A stretch of 64,000 nt of DNA from Cloeon dipterum (GCF_949628265.1 NC_088789.1:10036886-10100885); one strand, 5' to 3'; counted from the stretch's first letter, positions 1 through 23,671 are shown. Notes: generated by a model not told the origin, from the letters alone. A program made the numbers and translations.

Positions 1-316
1 CAAAAATGCTCCGCCAACGTCGCATTACTCTGCAATTAAATTTCTGTAGCTGGTTGATGTAAAATTTGAGTGATTAAATGTGCACGTCAGCCAAATAAAA
101 ATTAGAGCACGCATGCGCTTGTGTGAAACAAAAAGCTTCTTCTCCTTTTAACCCTTTGCATCTCCAGAATTGAGAGATGCTCCAGTGAGGACCTGTTGTT
201 GGTTGGCTGCGGCATAGCATCATGGGCACGCTTTTGCAGTCTTGAAATTGCGCCACGCCGTATAGGAAGAGCAGGAGGCTGAATACGTACTTTGGGAGCG
301 CGTCTCACGGGCGAAA
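1..316. promoter_or_regulatory. Upstream flank and 5' UTR of the collagen gene
   Basis: No coding exon is visible here. The stretch precedes the initiator ATG at 317 and probably holds the promoter and 5' untranslated region of the collagen gene. The last 90 bases are richer in G and C than the flanks. I see no convincing TATA box at a standard distance from a known start, so the transcription start is not placed. Confidence 0.4.
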
Positions 317-11645
<11,329 letters not shown>

Positions 11646-11723
11646 CTGAGTTCTTGAAAATCAGCTACAAATTTGACCACTGCCATTTAAATTTATAATA
11701 AGTAGATTAATGATAAAATTAAG

Positions 11724-11729
11724 AATAAA
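11724..11729 (+). terminator. Poly(A) signal AATAAA of the collagen gene
   Basis: A canonical AATAAA lies 79 bases after the collagen stop codon. It is the first such hexamer downstream on this strand and is a plausible cleavage and polyadenylation signal. Confidence 0.55.
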
Positions 11730-13175
11730 CTTTTGATATCTGGCAAATAAGCCGACTAAATTGAGTGTAACTTAAAATAATAAAATGTAGGATAAGATCA
11801 CACTTACAATTTATTTCAATTTTCATTCCAGCAAAAATATCAAGCGTGCATAGAAACCAGGAAATCATATCAATTATCTAAGAAAATAAAATACAGACTA
11901 ACAAAATCATCTTTTAACATTATCAACGTTATATATTAATCTATGATGCGTTCAGCATGTTATGTTAAAAGATTTCAACATTTGAATATTGTTGTCTGCT
12001 TCGATTTGACAACTGTATACCATGGCGCGATTCTCACTGGATGCTTAAATTTAGCTCAATTCACAATGTAATATTGATTGATGATTTTTTTTACATTATC
12101 AAATTATTATCCTTTCGAAGTGAAAGGAAGATACACTCCAGAGAATTTAGCAGATTGATTATAGTCTCACTTGGTTGTTGACTAAGGTTTGCATAAAATT
12201 ATGCATTTTAAATCAAGTTATCAACACTGTGCTACTATGTATACCAAGCATGCAAATTCCCACCACCACAAAGCAATTTGGGGTTTCAGACTTTGTATAT
12301 CATGGGCAGTTCCTCAATTGAATTGTTGCTAATTCCACAAGCAAGGAGAAAAGTGAAAGCATTTAGATATTTTTTGAGCCCTCACACACACACAGGAACC
12401 AATTTGTTTCAGCAGTTGATTAAATTTTGAGTGAAAATATTCTGGGAACACGACTACTCAAAAAGGACACTTCCTTAAACTGTCATGATATCGATGAACT
12501 GATTCATACACATATCTGATATGTTTTTGCTCACTTTTCTCTCCTTCATATTATGTTCCCTTTCCTCCCTTGAAGCTTCAGAGTGCCTTGTCTCCCTTTC
12601 ACTTCACAGTCTGTTTAATTTTTTATAATTTATTCTGCGCGTTGTGACAGACAATAATTTAGCTGATTGGGAGTGGAGGATTAAAGCTGATCTTATAGTA
12701 GTATAGTAATATAAAAGGTGGCTTTGTTTTCAAAAATTTATATTTTTTATAGGTGTTTTCAAATTTTTTAAAACAAAATGGAATATTAAAATAATCATTT
12801 GATATTAGAATGCTGAGATGACTGTGCTATTCTAATACCTAATTTCTGAATAACTAGTAGTTTAAAAAAATTATCGCGAAAAAATTGGCATGTAAAAAGT
12901 TTTCCTGTTAAAAGTTACCAATAAGTATTTGCACTCCATTTATTGCTTTAGATAATAACTTCTTGTGTTGTATGATTTGAGGAAGTTTAAATTTATTTTA
13001 GATGGCATTTCAAATTGTATGCTGTACATTGCTGTGGTGGGGAAAGGTACGACTGTACTATTTCTCCCTGCTAAGGAAATTTTTTGGAAGGAAGGAGGAA
13101 AATCCCCTATTTGTAATTCATCCTTTGAAATGACACGGACCGCCAATGTTGTAAAATTAGTAGAAAGATTAAAAC
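11730..13175. other. Tail-to-tail spacer between collagen and Cut8 genes
   Basis: AT-rich DNA holding the 3' ends of two convergent genes. A reverse-strand AATAAA (12939-12944 read on the minus strand) lies 232 bases beyond the Cut8-like stop and suits that gene. No coding exon, RNA gene or long repeat is seen. Confidence 0.6.
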
Positions 13176-15055
13176 TCATCGCGTTTGAGTTGGTGACGAC
13201 GACGGCTTGAGGCGCATCCCAGCGATTTTCTTCAAGCAGCTCCGAATTTCGTCGCTATCAGACACCATTTTCTTGAAGCTAAAACGCACCCTATTAGATC
13301 AGACATCACACAAAATGCGGTGTGACAATACCTTTCTTCAATTCTTTGGTATTCATCCTGCGTGAAGTTTCCATATTTGATAGCCTTCATGCATTTTGAG
13401 GCCAGGTTTTTGAAACAGCATTTTTTGATGGTGTTGTGAGCAACACTCTGCCAGGTTGGGGTTAGTGACACGTATTTCCAAGCCATTTCAGCATATTCAA
13501 TCACCGCTCCGTAATTCTTGCTATCAACAAGCTCATTGCCATAGTCGATAACAGCTTTCTGTAAATCAAACCGGTTCACTTACGATGCACTGGCTTTAAG
13601 AAAAACAATATTTACCTTGAACATGTTAAGGTGAGTACAGACTCGCGCGAAACCAGAAGCGTCGTACCTCTCAATTTCGCTCGACATAGGAAAGGCCTTA
13701 GAAATATTCCCATTCAAAGTTCTCAGCTGCTCCTCCATCAGTTCTAAGTCGGGAAATGAAAGATTGTCGCGGACCATTTGTTCCACATCAGGTTGGCTTT
13801 GAGTCACTCCCAGCAGCAGATTTATCAGTTGCTGCTTGGACTGTCCCTTCAGCAGCAAGGAAAGAGGCACCTGAGGCAAATTTCGCGTTCCCAACCTCTC
13901 CACACTTTTTCTCTTGGAAGGTGACGGTGTCTGCAAATGAGTTTGGAACCTCAGATACAGAAACTAACAGCATAAAATTCATTTAACTCCAAACAATTTT
14001 TTTTAAATCCCATACCTCTCAAGCAAAAATTGAAACCTCAAAGAAGGAACAAGCTCAGAAAGAAAAGTCCCATCCAGGGTCGAAAAAATTATTTATGTAG
14101 AAAGCAGTGCTCTGGTAAGAGCCGTTTTTGTACCAATTTTTCTACCTAAAAAGCGATTTTTTGAGAATATTTTGGTGATTCTTCGGTTGCATGATAACCT
14201 TTCATCTCAGAAGACTGAATGTTGCTATTGCACAAAAACAAAATGCAACTAGTGTTAATTCAGATGACTGAGATAGTAAATTTAATGAAAACAAAAATAT
14301 TAACTCTCTCCCTTGTCTGTTAAAATAATATGCCTCTGGAACTTAAGATTAATAAATACAAAAACTCTTAGTTTCTTAAATATCATGCTATTTTAATTAG
14401 CCATGAAGTGGCTTATTGAGAAAACTTGATTTAAAGCAGTAAAATTTGAAATAGTCAGGTCAAAACGTTAAAATAATTTGTTAGTTAAGCCATTCTATCA
14501 AGATTTCTAATATTTCTGCCAAAATTATAATAAATTCATTTCGTGCAATTTCTTGCGCACACAATTGGGCAAAGTAGGGTGAAAAAAACGGTAAAAACCG
14601 GGTGGTAAGAAAAAACCAATCCTGAACTCATGCATAACTCTAACCTGGGAGGTGACAGATAAAAGCTCGAAGCTTCCTGCTATGCGGCTCACTTTCCTTG
14701 GCGACTTTTCTGGAGTCCGTTCATCATTGAGTAAGAGTCGCTTCCTTGGGGTGCTGCGCAGGACAATGCCGCTTTGGTTTGGACTTCCCGGTATCAGCTT
14801 AATAGGCGAGCGTTTTACGTCGGGACTCCAAGTTACTGGAAGTTTCCTGCGTCCTCTGAGTTGAATAAGGAGCTCGTCCGGGGATGGTGACGGTGTCGGG
14901 AAGCTGGACGTATTTAATTCTGGAGTCACCGGCGACGGAGTACTGGAGGGGACCTCCATCAGAGCTCGTCTGGTAAAACGTCTCATGTTGTACACTGGTT
15001 CGTCAGCGTCAGAGTCGTTGTTGATGCCACCAGGAGTGTGAAGCACCGAATCCAT
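13176..15055 (-). CDS. cut8: Cut8/STS1-family tethering factor for nuclear proteasome
   Basis: Four exons (15055-14645, 13930-13616, 13558-13332, 13278-13176) join in phase to give 351 residues. The N-terminal third is disordered, rich in Ser-Pro and Thr-Pro pairs and basic clusters, as expected of a phosphoregulated nuclear protein. From about residue 140 a helical domain begins with a short Leu-rich repeat-like segment. It continues through a conserved Tyr/Asp/Gly/Trp-containing bundle matching the Cut8 fold, including an Ala-Glu-Met-Ala-Trp motif. In yeast and fly this family anchors 26S proteasomes in the nucleus. The last exon was placed by splice signals (donor GTATTG, acceptor TTTTAG) and phase, and adds 33 C-terminal residues. 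The family call rests on recognition of the domain; a different nuclear helical protein is the alternative. Confidence 0.72.
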
Positions 15056-16635
15056 CTAAAAAGATCATATAATTTTTATCTAGTAAATGCAATAGTAATT
15101 ATTTTTGTTGAAGTAGAAAAGCTATCGATGATAAAGTTCAAGCCCCTAATTGGGATGTGTGCTTTATGCTAGTGAAATGACTTTATTTCTCTTGACTCAT
15201 CTGGGGCAATTTAAATACAGGAAATTTCATTGCTTTTCACCTAGGGTAAAAAATATTTAACAGTTTAATCGATTAACCTTTTACACTTTCAAAGTGTCAA
15301 CTATTTGACACTTTCGTACTCTAAAAACGATAAAAAATACAGTTTCATCATAACAATAATTTTGGTCATTTCTTCTAATAGCTTATATGTTGCAATCCTT
15401 GTCAGAACTGCTTACGTAATGATCATATGATTCTTCCCGCCTAAACTGAGGGTGGGTGTATTTTGGTTTTAACTTTCAAACCTGAAAACCACATTTAGGA
15501 CAGGTTCTAATTGTATTTTCCATGGAATTAAGGCACAAAACACTCAAAAATATATTTCTGACTTAAATCTAACAAGATTCTTTGCTCCAATCGGTAAAAA
15601 ATATGATTTTTTTAATACATACCATCCGAGCGCGTTTGCTATGGCGGCAGTACCGTGTAGCATTTTAAATTTATTATCCAGCCATTAAATATGAACCCAT
15701 TAATTCATCGTGGCCTAAGAAATCATAGGGTTTTCTTTTTAAAACCCATAAAAAATATCCACCTTTTGATATAAAATTTAGCTCAAGCACAAACATCATA
15801 CATTTATTCCATTTTTATTCAACCCTAAGAGACGCCATTATCTTGGCGGCCAAATAGTGGTTCAAGGATCGCACAATAATTATTTATGCAGCACATTTAT
15901 CCCCAAAATAAGTTGCAAATCTGAAAATCAAGATATTAATCTGCTAATCTCACCTTCTACAAGTCCTGGATTTATGCAGAAAAAAAACAAATTCTTCTCT
16001 CCAAGTGGACAGATACCAACGACGACTGGCAACACACCTGGGCCAAGCGTATGATGATGATGATCTCGACTCGAGCTTCGCGCTCGCGGGAAGTGTAGAG
16101 ACAGTGAGAGTGGTGGTGTGCTGAACGTAGTAAATATCTGATGTTTACAACTGAGATCAATGTTGTGATTGGAGGACTGTTTTATAACTTCACCAATAGC
16201 AAAGGCTGCTTCCCTGCTGCGTCCGTTTAATTTACTAGCGGGAAATTTAAAGGAAATTTCACTTTTATCAAGTCATTATAATTCACTATCATTAACATTG
16301 GTATCAAAACTACTAAGACAAAAATTAATCTTGTTATGTTTAAAATAAGCAAACTGTGCTCAAATTGAGAACATTAAACAAAAAATCACTCGCTTTTTGT
16401 GACAACTGAATATCACGCCCCCTCAGGTCTCTAACTAGCAGTGAGGCCTACCGGCGGCCATCATTAAGGTCAGCTGTTTATGGTATCACTCTCAAGCAGA
16501 AGCAGTTTCTTGGTCGACGGCTCACGGTTTAGTTCATGAATTTGGGGAATTGGCGTTAGTTTGTTGATGTTTGTGTGAGGCAGCTTGACACTTGAACATT
16601 GCTGTGTACGCTGCATTTTAATTTATTGCTTCACC
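15056..16635. promoter_or_regulatory. Head-to-head intergenic region of Cut8-like and ZC3H14 genes
   Basis: This 1.58 kb spacer separates two divergent start codons and should contain both promoters and 5' untranslated exons. ATGGC/GCCAT cores like those bound by YY1/Pho occur near 15641, 15834 and 16456. They sit in short GC-rich patches inside AT-rich DNA. No coding exon is supported. Confidence 0.5.
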
Positions 16636-19600
16636 ATGGAATTGGTATGTTCTGAGGTGGGCAAAAAAATACGCTCGGCCATCAAAGTTCGGCTGATGGA
16701 GCTTGGGAAAACAGTCGACGATGAATTGATCGACTACATAATGGTGATGGCGGCCAACAAAAAAGAAGAGACTCAGATGGCCAAAGATTTGCAACCCTTC
16801 CTGGAAGAAGACACGAATAAATTCACTAGTTGGTTACAGAAGGTTTTGAAGAAACTGGAGCAGATCACAGTCACTGTTACTGACAATGAATACAAAGTGG
16901 CAGCCACTGTGAACAAGAAATCAAAATCTGTCACTGCTGACTCTCTGAAAAAGAAAGTTAAGGATGGTGACAGCAAGGACAAGAAGAAGAAACTGAAGGT
17001 TGCCAAGGATTTAAATGACACTCCGAAGAAATTAAAGGTAGTCAAAGCGACTGGGAAGACTCCTTCTGAAGTCAGTCCAGATTCAAAATCTAAGGGTAAA
17101 GTTAAATCAGTTGTCAAACTGAAGAAGACTGTCAAAGAGGAACCAACAATTCCATTGGAATCGTTTCCTAGCACATCAGGACTTCAAAGTTCGGTAGTTG
17201 TTGTTAGATCTGAATCAGTCTCTGAGAGAAAGATGGAAGCTGCCACTGCTAAACCTAGAGAACCAGTCATGATGGTGAGATAATTAAATGGCTGCAAGTT
17301 TCTATGTTTTAAACTTTCACAATTTCCAGACAAGTGACGTTGATGAGGACGAGGATGACGATTTTATCAACATCAAAACTGACTTAATTGAAGAAGAAGA
17401 ACTGCTAGCTGAAGAGCAGCCAAATGGAAGCAAAGTTAGTCGCGTTGAGAAGATGAGCAGCGATCATGATGTAAGATGAACGCCAAAGTGATATTCATTT
17501 TAATTTATCCCATCATTTTTTAGAGTGAATCGTCAAGGTCCAGGCCGTCATACCGCAACAATCCGGCAATCACGACTGCAGAGCTCAGGGCACGGAGGTC
17601 CGTGGCTAACAGGTCTAGAAATGAATCTCCACCTGTGCAAGCTGTTATTCGATCACAAGTGATTGCGAAAAAACGCAAAAGCCCAAGTCCTCCACCGAGA
17701 GTGTCGGTAATGTCAAGAATTGGCGCTGTGCTGAAGCGCAAAGCCGAAGAAGAGGAGGAAGTGAAGCCAAAAAGTGTCGCCAGTGTTGTTAGGATCAAAC
17801 CAAGAACAACCTTGCCTCCGGAAGCGCGCCCTTCCAAATTTCTTCTGCTTAAGGCTATCAATGAGGCGCAAAAATCAATCACTACTGCTAGACAAAAAAG
17901 TGTTGAAGAGGAAGAAGAAGCTGACTCGAGACCAAAGGTATTGCTGATGATAATCTAAAAATTTAGTTACCCCTTGATGTTTTAGTCTGTGCATGCCTTT
18001 CTCAAAATTAAAAATAGGCAATTATTTCAACATATTTCAGAAAAGGAATCAGCCTGCTGGCTCGCATTGTTAGTGCATTCTCAGGAGTGTCAAAGCAGTG
18101 GGAGATATTTAAGCAGTTTGAGGATCTAATAGTGGCTGCCCAATGTCGGAGATGGCAAAAGGTGGTTAGTTTAGTGACTCAAAATGCTCAAATAGCCCAA
18201 AGGGCTGGGAGGCGCACCGGCGCCGACTCACCACACTTGCTGGTTTACGCACCTTTCCAGTGGGTATAGGGACAAATAAATGTCTGGCGTTTGAATTCAG
18301 GAAGGCGAAAAAAGATAGCTGCTCTGCGGCCACTTGGGCCACTTGTTTCATGTTATCCGCTCGGCCCATAGCCCACGGGAAATTCTGAGCAGAGGTTATA
18401 AAAAGAATCAAATTAACAAACTTTTATCCTTTATCAATAAAAAGGAAAATTTTTTGGTTAAATCATAATTAAATCAGGTTAGGAATATATTTCCTTTCGC
18501 TGGAATTGTGTATTTTACAGTAGTTGGAACATTTGCTAAAAGTTTAAAATTTTCCATCTTGAATACGATGAAACTTAAATTTAGAGATCAGACATCACTT
18601 AAGAATCAGGTGCAAAATTTTTGCGTTAGCTAGCTTACAATTAACACCATTTTGCCCCAGCAGCGGCAGGGTACGATTTCTGGCATCTAATTTTTTAATC
18701 ACATTTGATGAATTCCTTGGGGATTATTTTATGCATTTGTAGCAAATTTTGCAGTATCAATCCTCTTTAATTCTATGATCGGTATCTCAACACAATTTTT
18801 TTTAAAAAGAAAATATAAAATTTCCATTTATCATTTTTACATTGTACTGTCAGTCCAGGCATCATTCCTTAAATTCCCGTTTGAATAGTTAAAATTGTAA
18901 TTTTCTAGCTTCTTCAATTTTACATCTTCTAGCATAAATATGATTTAAAACTAACTCCATGACAAATAATATTCTTATTTTTAACTACCAGCTTTTCACC
19001 AAGAACCTGAAGAATAGACTTGGTCCTAGAGAAAAGATCCAAGTTACGTTGCGCAACTTGGCAGCAGAGAAGAAGTATGATCTTGAAGAAGACGATGATG
19101 AGATGAATGAAGGGGATGGTACGAATTAATATTCTGCGAAAAACCGTTCGCCTAATTTTTCTTTGTCTCAGCGTACGTGCCTGAGCTCACAACCAGCAAG
19201 AATCAACCATCGGTAACTTACAAGCCAAGTCCTATCATAAAACCTGATGTGAACCGAAATCCTACCCAGTTTTTAATTACGCTGGATGGATATGAGGAGT
19301 ACTCCAACAAATATCTGAGGGCTACTGCCGAAGACATTGAGATGCTGCAGGAAGAGGGCGTTGAGATGGAGTTCATTGACGAAGGGCAGCTGGCTGATGA
19401 GAATGCACCCAGCAAGCCAAAGCGTAAACGCATCGTTTTCACACCTGAACCAGGTAAAAATCTTTCACTGTACCTTTTTAAGTAGAATTTAAATTATGTA
19501 AGGAATTCTGAGAGCGCTGAAAAAGGATTGAATGAGGTGTGTTCTGATACACTATTTTAATTGATTGAAAGAAAAAATGAAGAAATACGCACACTGGCTA

Positions 19601-20812
19601 AATCTTAAAATATGAAAAAAACTGAATGGCTCTTAAAATTAACTCTGGACGATTAGCTATTAGAGAAAGTTCTAGGAGGAACAGGAAATTAAATAACACA
19701 TTCTTGTACAGTAGTTAGTTGTTGTTTTGGCCCTGCATGCCTCATCAGCAGTACAGTAAGAATTTTCTGCAGCAAAGTTATGAATTTAGCTTTTGAGGTA
19801 AAGAACTGCTGATGAGGCCTGCAAGGCCGAAACAGCTGCTGTCTATTACGAGAACGTATGCTATTTAATTTTTCCTCGTAGCATATTCACTATTAGCTAA
19901 CCGCGCAGAATTAATTAACCACACAGTGTAGAGCCAATGTATTTTATTTTAGTTGATGTTGTTTCCTAAGGCTTGAAAAACTAATTAATTTGACATCTGA
20001 GTATCTTTGAACCCCTCTGAAGTATGCCCTTATTAAACATTACACCAATTCTTGTTGTTAAACCTTGCAGAGTTATATTTTTGTAGTTTAACTTCTCTGT
20101 AAAATAGGAGAAATGCCACAGTAACTATCAATTTGAACTGAAATCGAAGAGAGTGAGTTAAAATTAAAAATATTTCAGAGGAACCAGTGGCCACTGAGCC
20201 TGTCAAAAAGACCATGGAGAGGTGCAAATTTTGGCCGGCGTGCCGACAAGGTGACAGCTGTGGTTTTCACCACCCCTCGACTACTTGCAAGTAAGTATCC
20301 TTAATATAATGAATGAAATATTTTATCTATGAATTCACCTATCCAGCAACTTCCCTAATTGCAACTTTGGTGACCGCTGCTTATATATACACCCTAACTG
20401 CAAATTTGATGCTGCTTGCACTCGAAAAGATTGTCCGTTCACTCACGCCAGTCCAAGAACCTTCACTGCTGTTGTTGCCATTCCTAAGTTTGTGCCAGGT
20501 ATGTCTACTTTTGGATTGTTTTAGGTTTTCTAACAAAACATAATTACAGCTCCAGTGGTTCGACCTGCAGCTCCGGTAAAGCCTGTCGGCCCTACGATTT
20601 GTCGCTTCTACCCTGGATGTACCAATATGAATTGCAGATTTTTCCATCCCAAGGTGAGCTCAACAAATAAAGAAAAAGGAGAAACCTAATTTTTATGTAT
20701 ATTATAGCCATGCCGGTTTGGAGCTAGCTGCAAAAGCTTTGGTTGTATTTTCTCTCACCCTGATGTTGCCCCCATCACAAAGCTGAAATGGGTCAATACA
20801 GCATCAGTCTAA
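16636..20812 (+). CDS. ZC3H14: ZC3H14/Nab2 nuclear poly(A)-RNA-binding zinc finger protein
   Basis: Nine exons (16636-17274, 17330-17470, 17524-17937, 18992-19118, 19172-19453, 20179-20290, 20347-20498, 20550-20653, 20708-20812) keep phase and encode 691 residues. The first ~90 residues form the PWI-like helical domain typical of Nab2. A long Lys/Ser/Glu-rich disordered region follows, with nuclear-localisation-like basic runs. The C-terminus holds five tandem CCCH fingers of spacing C-x5-C-x4/5-C-x3-H, the hallmark of this family, which binds adenosine tails and limits their length. Introns before exons 4 and 6 carry a SINE-like repeat and a hammerhead ribozyme pair respectively. The CCCH count and the N-terminal fold leave little doubt about the identity. 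Confidence 0.95.
18051..18412 (+). repeat. Dispersed SINE-like repeat, copy B, in a ZC3H14 intron
   Basis: This copy closely matches copy A over its first ~210 bases, then diverges, regaining similarity at a CATGTTATCC block near 18349. It lies in the 1.05 kb intron 17938-18991 in the sense orientation of ZC3H14. Within it a 60-codon frame (18087-18269) is open, but the same frame is broken in copies A and C, so it is not treated as a gene. Confidence 0.85.
19672..19767 (-). ncRNA. Degenerate hammerhead-like motif, inverted partner
   Basis: On the minus strand this arm contains the core heptamer CTGATGA (19748 to 19742), a GGC/GCC stem II and a long pairing arm. The required GAAA is AAAA and the stem III strand is mutated. 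It is an imperfect inverted repeat of the intact motif at 19791-19860, with similarity continuing into the flanks. It is probably an inactive relic. Confidence 0.6.
19791..19860 (+). ncRNA. Hammerhead ribozyme, type I, intact core
   Basis: All conserved core elements are in order on the plus strand. CTGATGA is at 19809-19815. A perfect four-pair stem II (GGCC with GGCC, loop TGCAA) is at 19816-19828, and GAAA at 19829-19832. Stem III runs A-C-A-G with C-T-G-T over a three-base loop (19832-19842), followed by the TC cleavage dinucleotide at 19842-19843. Stem I is open-ended: 19807-19808 pair with 19844-19845, a five-base bulge follows, and then GTAA (19798-19801) pairs with TTAC (19846-19849). 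It lies in the ZC3H14 intron 19454-20178, in the sense direction. Such short type I hammerheads are known in Penelope-like and other retroelements. Activity is predicted, not shown. Confidence 0.82.
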
Positions 20813-21860
20813 AATTTAAAGCTGTAGGTGTTGCTTTTTGTTTTCAGATACCTTGCAAATTTTGTAAGAATCAATAATTCTATTCACCTTATCAAGAACA
20901 AAAACTGTTTTTTCACTTTCAAAATTTCAATAGATTTTGGCGGAAATAGTTTTGTTAAAGTCAATTTTATGTGTGCTATGAAGACAGCTATATCAGTCAG
21001 TATTTCATCAGCTGCAGCAACATGATTGTTATTATGCTGTTCAGTTCTTGCTTTATGCATGTGGTACTGTTTAGAGAAAACCAGTTTTTCTATTCTGATG
21101 CCATTTGGAAAAATTATGCCTAGCATGAAAAATTTTGCATCAGCATGATGTATTATTGGATTTTGGATTACATGAACCTCTTTTCATTAAATATATATAT
21201 GAATTAAGATGAATAAATATGACATAATATTGGGACTGAATTAACAGAAATATCTTATAACAGTTTCAATCTGATCCCTACTCCTCTGCATCCGCAAAGA
21301 TAATTTTGATTGCAAATTATTTTATAACAAATAATAACATTGTATTTTCTAGTTGCGGAGAGTGTCAATATTTTTTATTTCTCCAACACTTGTTTCGGCT
21401 TTACTAGGCTTTACTAGAGTGACACCCTATTTCATGGATAAGTTACAAAATTATGATTTAAATAATAATTGTTTATTGCTATCATGACTGAAATATAAAA
21501 GCCGTACAAATGTTAATATTATATTACGAGTAACGGTCAAATTTAAATTATTGTCTTTACAGAACTATAATAATATCGCGCATTTTTATTTTCTCTACTC
21601 TGTGTGTGGGCGTGGCTTCAAGCTCCGCAACTAAAGCGAGGTTGCCAGTTGCCAGCTGGGTGTCATCAATGTTTTGTTGGTTATGTTTATTTTAAATTTA
21701 TAGAAACGCTTTAGGCACACACGGCCACACGTGTTTAGTTGGCTGTGGTGTTTCGACTGTTTCGAAAAGTTGCAATTTTACCAATTGAAAGCAGTGGTTT
21801 TGCTAAATTATTGCGATTTTCTCACTCTGCGGTTAAATAAGAAGTTTGTAAACATTCACA
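20813..21860. other. ZC3H14 3' UTR and PDCD2 promoter region
   Basis: This holds the 3' untranslated region of ZC3H14, with ATTAAA near 21186 and AATAAA at 21212-21217. The promoter of PDCD2, transcribed the same way, should follow. At 21397-21416 a ten-base unit is tandemly duplicated, and 21362-21367 pairs with 21420-21425 as an inverted repeat. A GC-richer patch near 21600-21740 may be the PDCD2 start region. No other gene is seen. Confidence 0.5.
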
Positions 21861-23166
21861 ATGGAGATGGACGACGAGTTTTTGGATTTGGACAACGCTG
21901 GGTCGGTGGACTTGGGATTTGCAGAAAAATGCGACCCGTGGAAACTGGAAAGTCATTTCTTCCCAAGCAAGATTGGTGGAAAGCCAGCCTGGCTGAACTT
22001 TTCACATGTACCAGCAGCAGACCGGGTCCTTTGCAAAACATGCAAAAATCCGTGCATTTTTCTTTGCCAAATTTATGCACCCATCATGAGCACAGACGAA
22101 TGTTTCCACCGGACTCTATTTTTATTCGTCTGCCGAAACGAAGACTGCTGCGAGCCGAATCGGTCTGACAACTTAGTAGTTCTTCGATGCCAGCTTAAGA
22201 GAGAAAACGAATATTTTTCATCCAGCCCACCAGTCGAATCGAAAAGTTTTTCGCCAAAATGTAAAGTGACCGATTTCACTAAAACATGCCGAGTCTGCAA
22301 TTTAAAGGGCACATCACACTGCGGCAAATGCCAATCAGTGAACTACTGCTGCCGTGAGCACCAGGTTGCTGACTGGAAAGCAGGACACAATTTGGAATGT
22401 AAATCTGGCAAAGGTAATTTTCTCTGTTGAAGAGAGTGCGATTTGTATCTCTGAACTGCTTCATTTTTTCCAGCTGACCCTCAAAGAAAGTGCCCACTGT
22501 TGCTCCCAGAGTGTGAAATAGAAATTGAAGCAGAGGAATTGACGGATGAAGCAAGAGAAGGAAAAAGGGAAAAGTCTGAGGAGGAAAAAATGAAGGAATA
22601 TGAAAATTTAATTAAGGAAGGCAAAGCTGGAACCATGCATGGTATGCAATTATATTTTATTATAAATGCTCTCAAGGCTCCTGCGCTCTTCTCATATTAT
22701 TCTGCTACTGTTATGGAATTAGAATTCATGTTAAAAAACATTATAGGGGACTCATCAGCAGATCCAGATTTTGATGCTATGAATGAGGACAAGGAAGATG
22801 TTGTCTTCAAGAAGTTCAAAAAAAGGATTGCTGCAACCGCTGCTCAAGTTTTGAGATACGAAAAAGATGGAGAACCACTGTGGGTGTCACAAGAACATCA
22901 ACCAAATGCTATCCCGCCATGTGAATATTGTGGAGGAGAGAGAACCTTTGAATTCCAGGTAATACAATATTGTTATCTCTTCTCTGATATAAAGCTAACT
23001 GATTTGTTTTCAGATTCTACCTCAAATGTTGAATCACCTAGCTCTGGATCAAATTGGCAAAAGTATTGATTGGGGCACCATAGCGATTTTTACTTGCAAA
23101 GAAAGCTGCGACAATGGTGACGCGTATAAATCAGAATTTGTGTACAAGCAAGATATTGTTCAATGA
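21861..23166 (+). CDS. PDCD2: PDCD2/Zfrp8, MYND zinc-finger ribosomal-protein chaperone
   Basis: Four exons (21861-22413, 22474-22641, 22747-22958, 23014-23166) join in phase to give 361 residues. The N-terminal PDCD2 half begins with a Gly-Phe/Gly-Gly-Lys-Pro-Ala-Trp-Leu signature and zinc-binding CxxC pairs. A MYND finger follows at about residues 135-180, with the C-x2-C, C-x2-C and H-x3-C-type ligands visible. After an acidic Glu/Lys linker, the PDCD2_C domain contains C-E-Y-C-G-G and ends with a conserved acidic-Trp-Gly-Thr-Ile strand and a final cysteine pair. PDCD2 proteins escort ribosomal protein uS5 (RPS2) into 40S assembly, and the fly homologue Zfrp8 is needed in stem cells. The ATG lies in a good context (CACAATGG). 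Confidence 0.95.
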
Positions 23167-23671
23167 ATATCTTTTGATTAAATTAATTTCATGTTTCAAT
23201 CGTGTGTGTTACTATGGAGGGTGGGGGCGAATGCAATTTTCAACCCGTAAGTCATTGTATTTAAAGAAATGAAATTTTATTATTCTATTCACGGTTGCAC
23301 AAGTTTAACAGATATAGCAGAACTAAAACAAAGAGGGCATGGTTTCCAGGTAGTCATATTTTTTAACAATTTGTAATTTTAACACTTAATCTTTGTCTCC
23401 TGGTCCTATACAAAAAGGCATTTTGTCACTTTCAAAGAAGCATGTTAGTTTAATGCGATGAAAATTTAATGATGACAGAAATTATTAGCAGACAAAACCA
23501 AACTGATGAGCTGATATTAACATTCAACAGCAGAACCAGCATCAACAATTGACAGAATTCATTCAGCCATTTCATACAACACGGCCAACGCAAATTCGAA
23601 CCACTCGTACGAGTAACAATCTGATCTGTAGTTAAGACATGGTAATGCTAATTTCAGAAGAGTTCATTGGT
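23167..23671. other. Tail-to-tail spacer between PDCD2 and NAA30
   Basis: The 3' untranslated ends of two convergent genes share about 500 bases. PDCD2 has ATTAAA at 23177-23182. NAA30 has a reverse-strand AATAAA at 23276-23281. Nothing else is recognised. Confidence 0.6.

Noticed and set aside
18087-18269. 60-codon open frame in repeat copy B as a gene
   Set aside because: The same frame has stop codons in copies A and C, and it shows no domain.
21350-21440. Hammerhead-like segment on the minus strand (GCCGAAAC, GTGTCA/TGACAC arms)
   Set aside because: There is no CTGATGA heptamer and stem II does not pair. The GGCTTTACTA tandem duplication explains part of the pattern. It could be an old relic, but the sequence alone does not support it.
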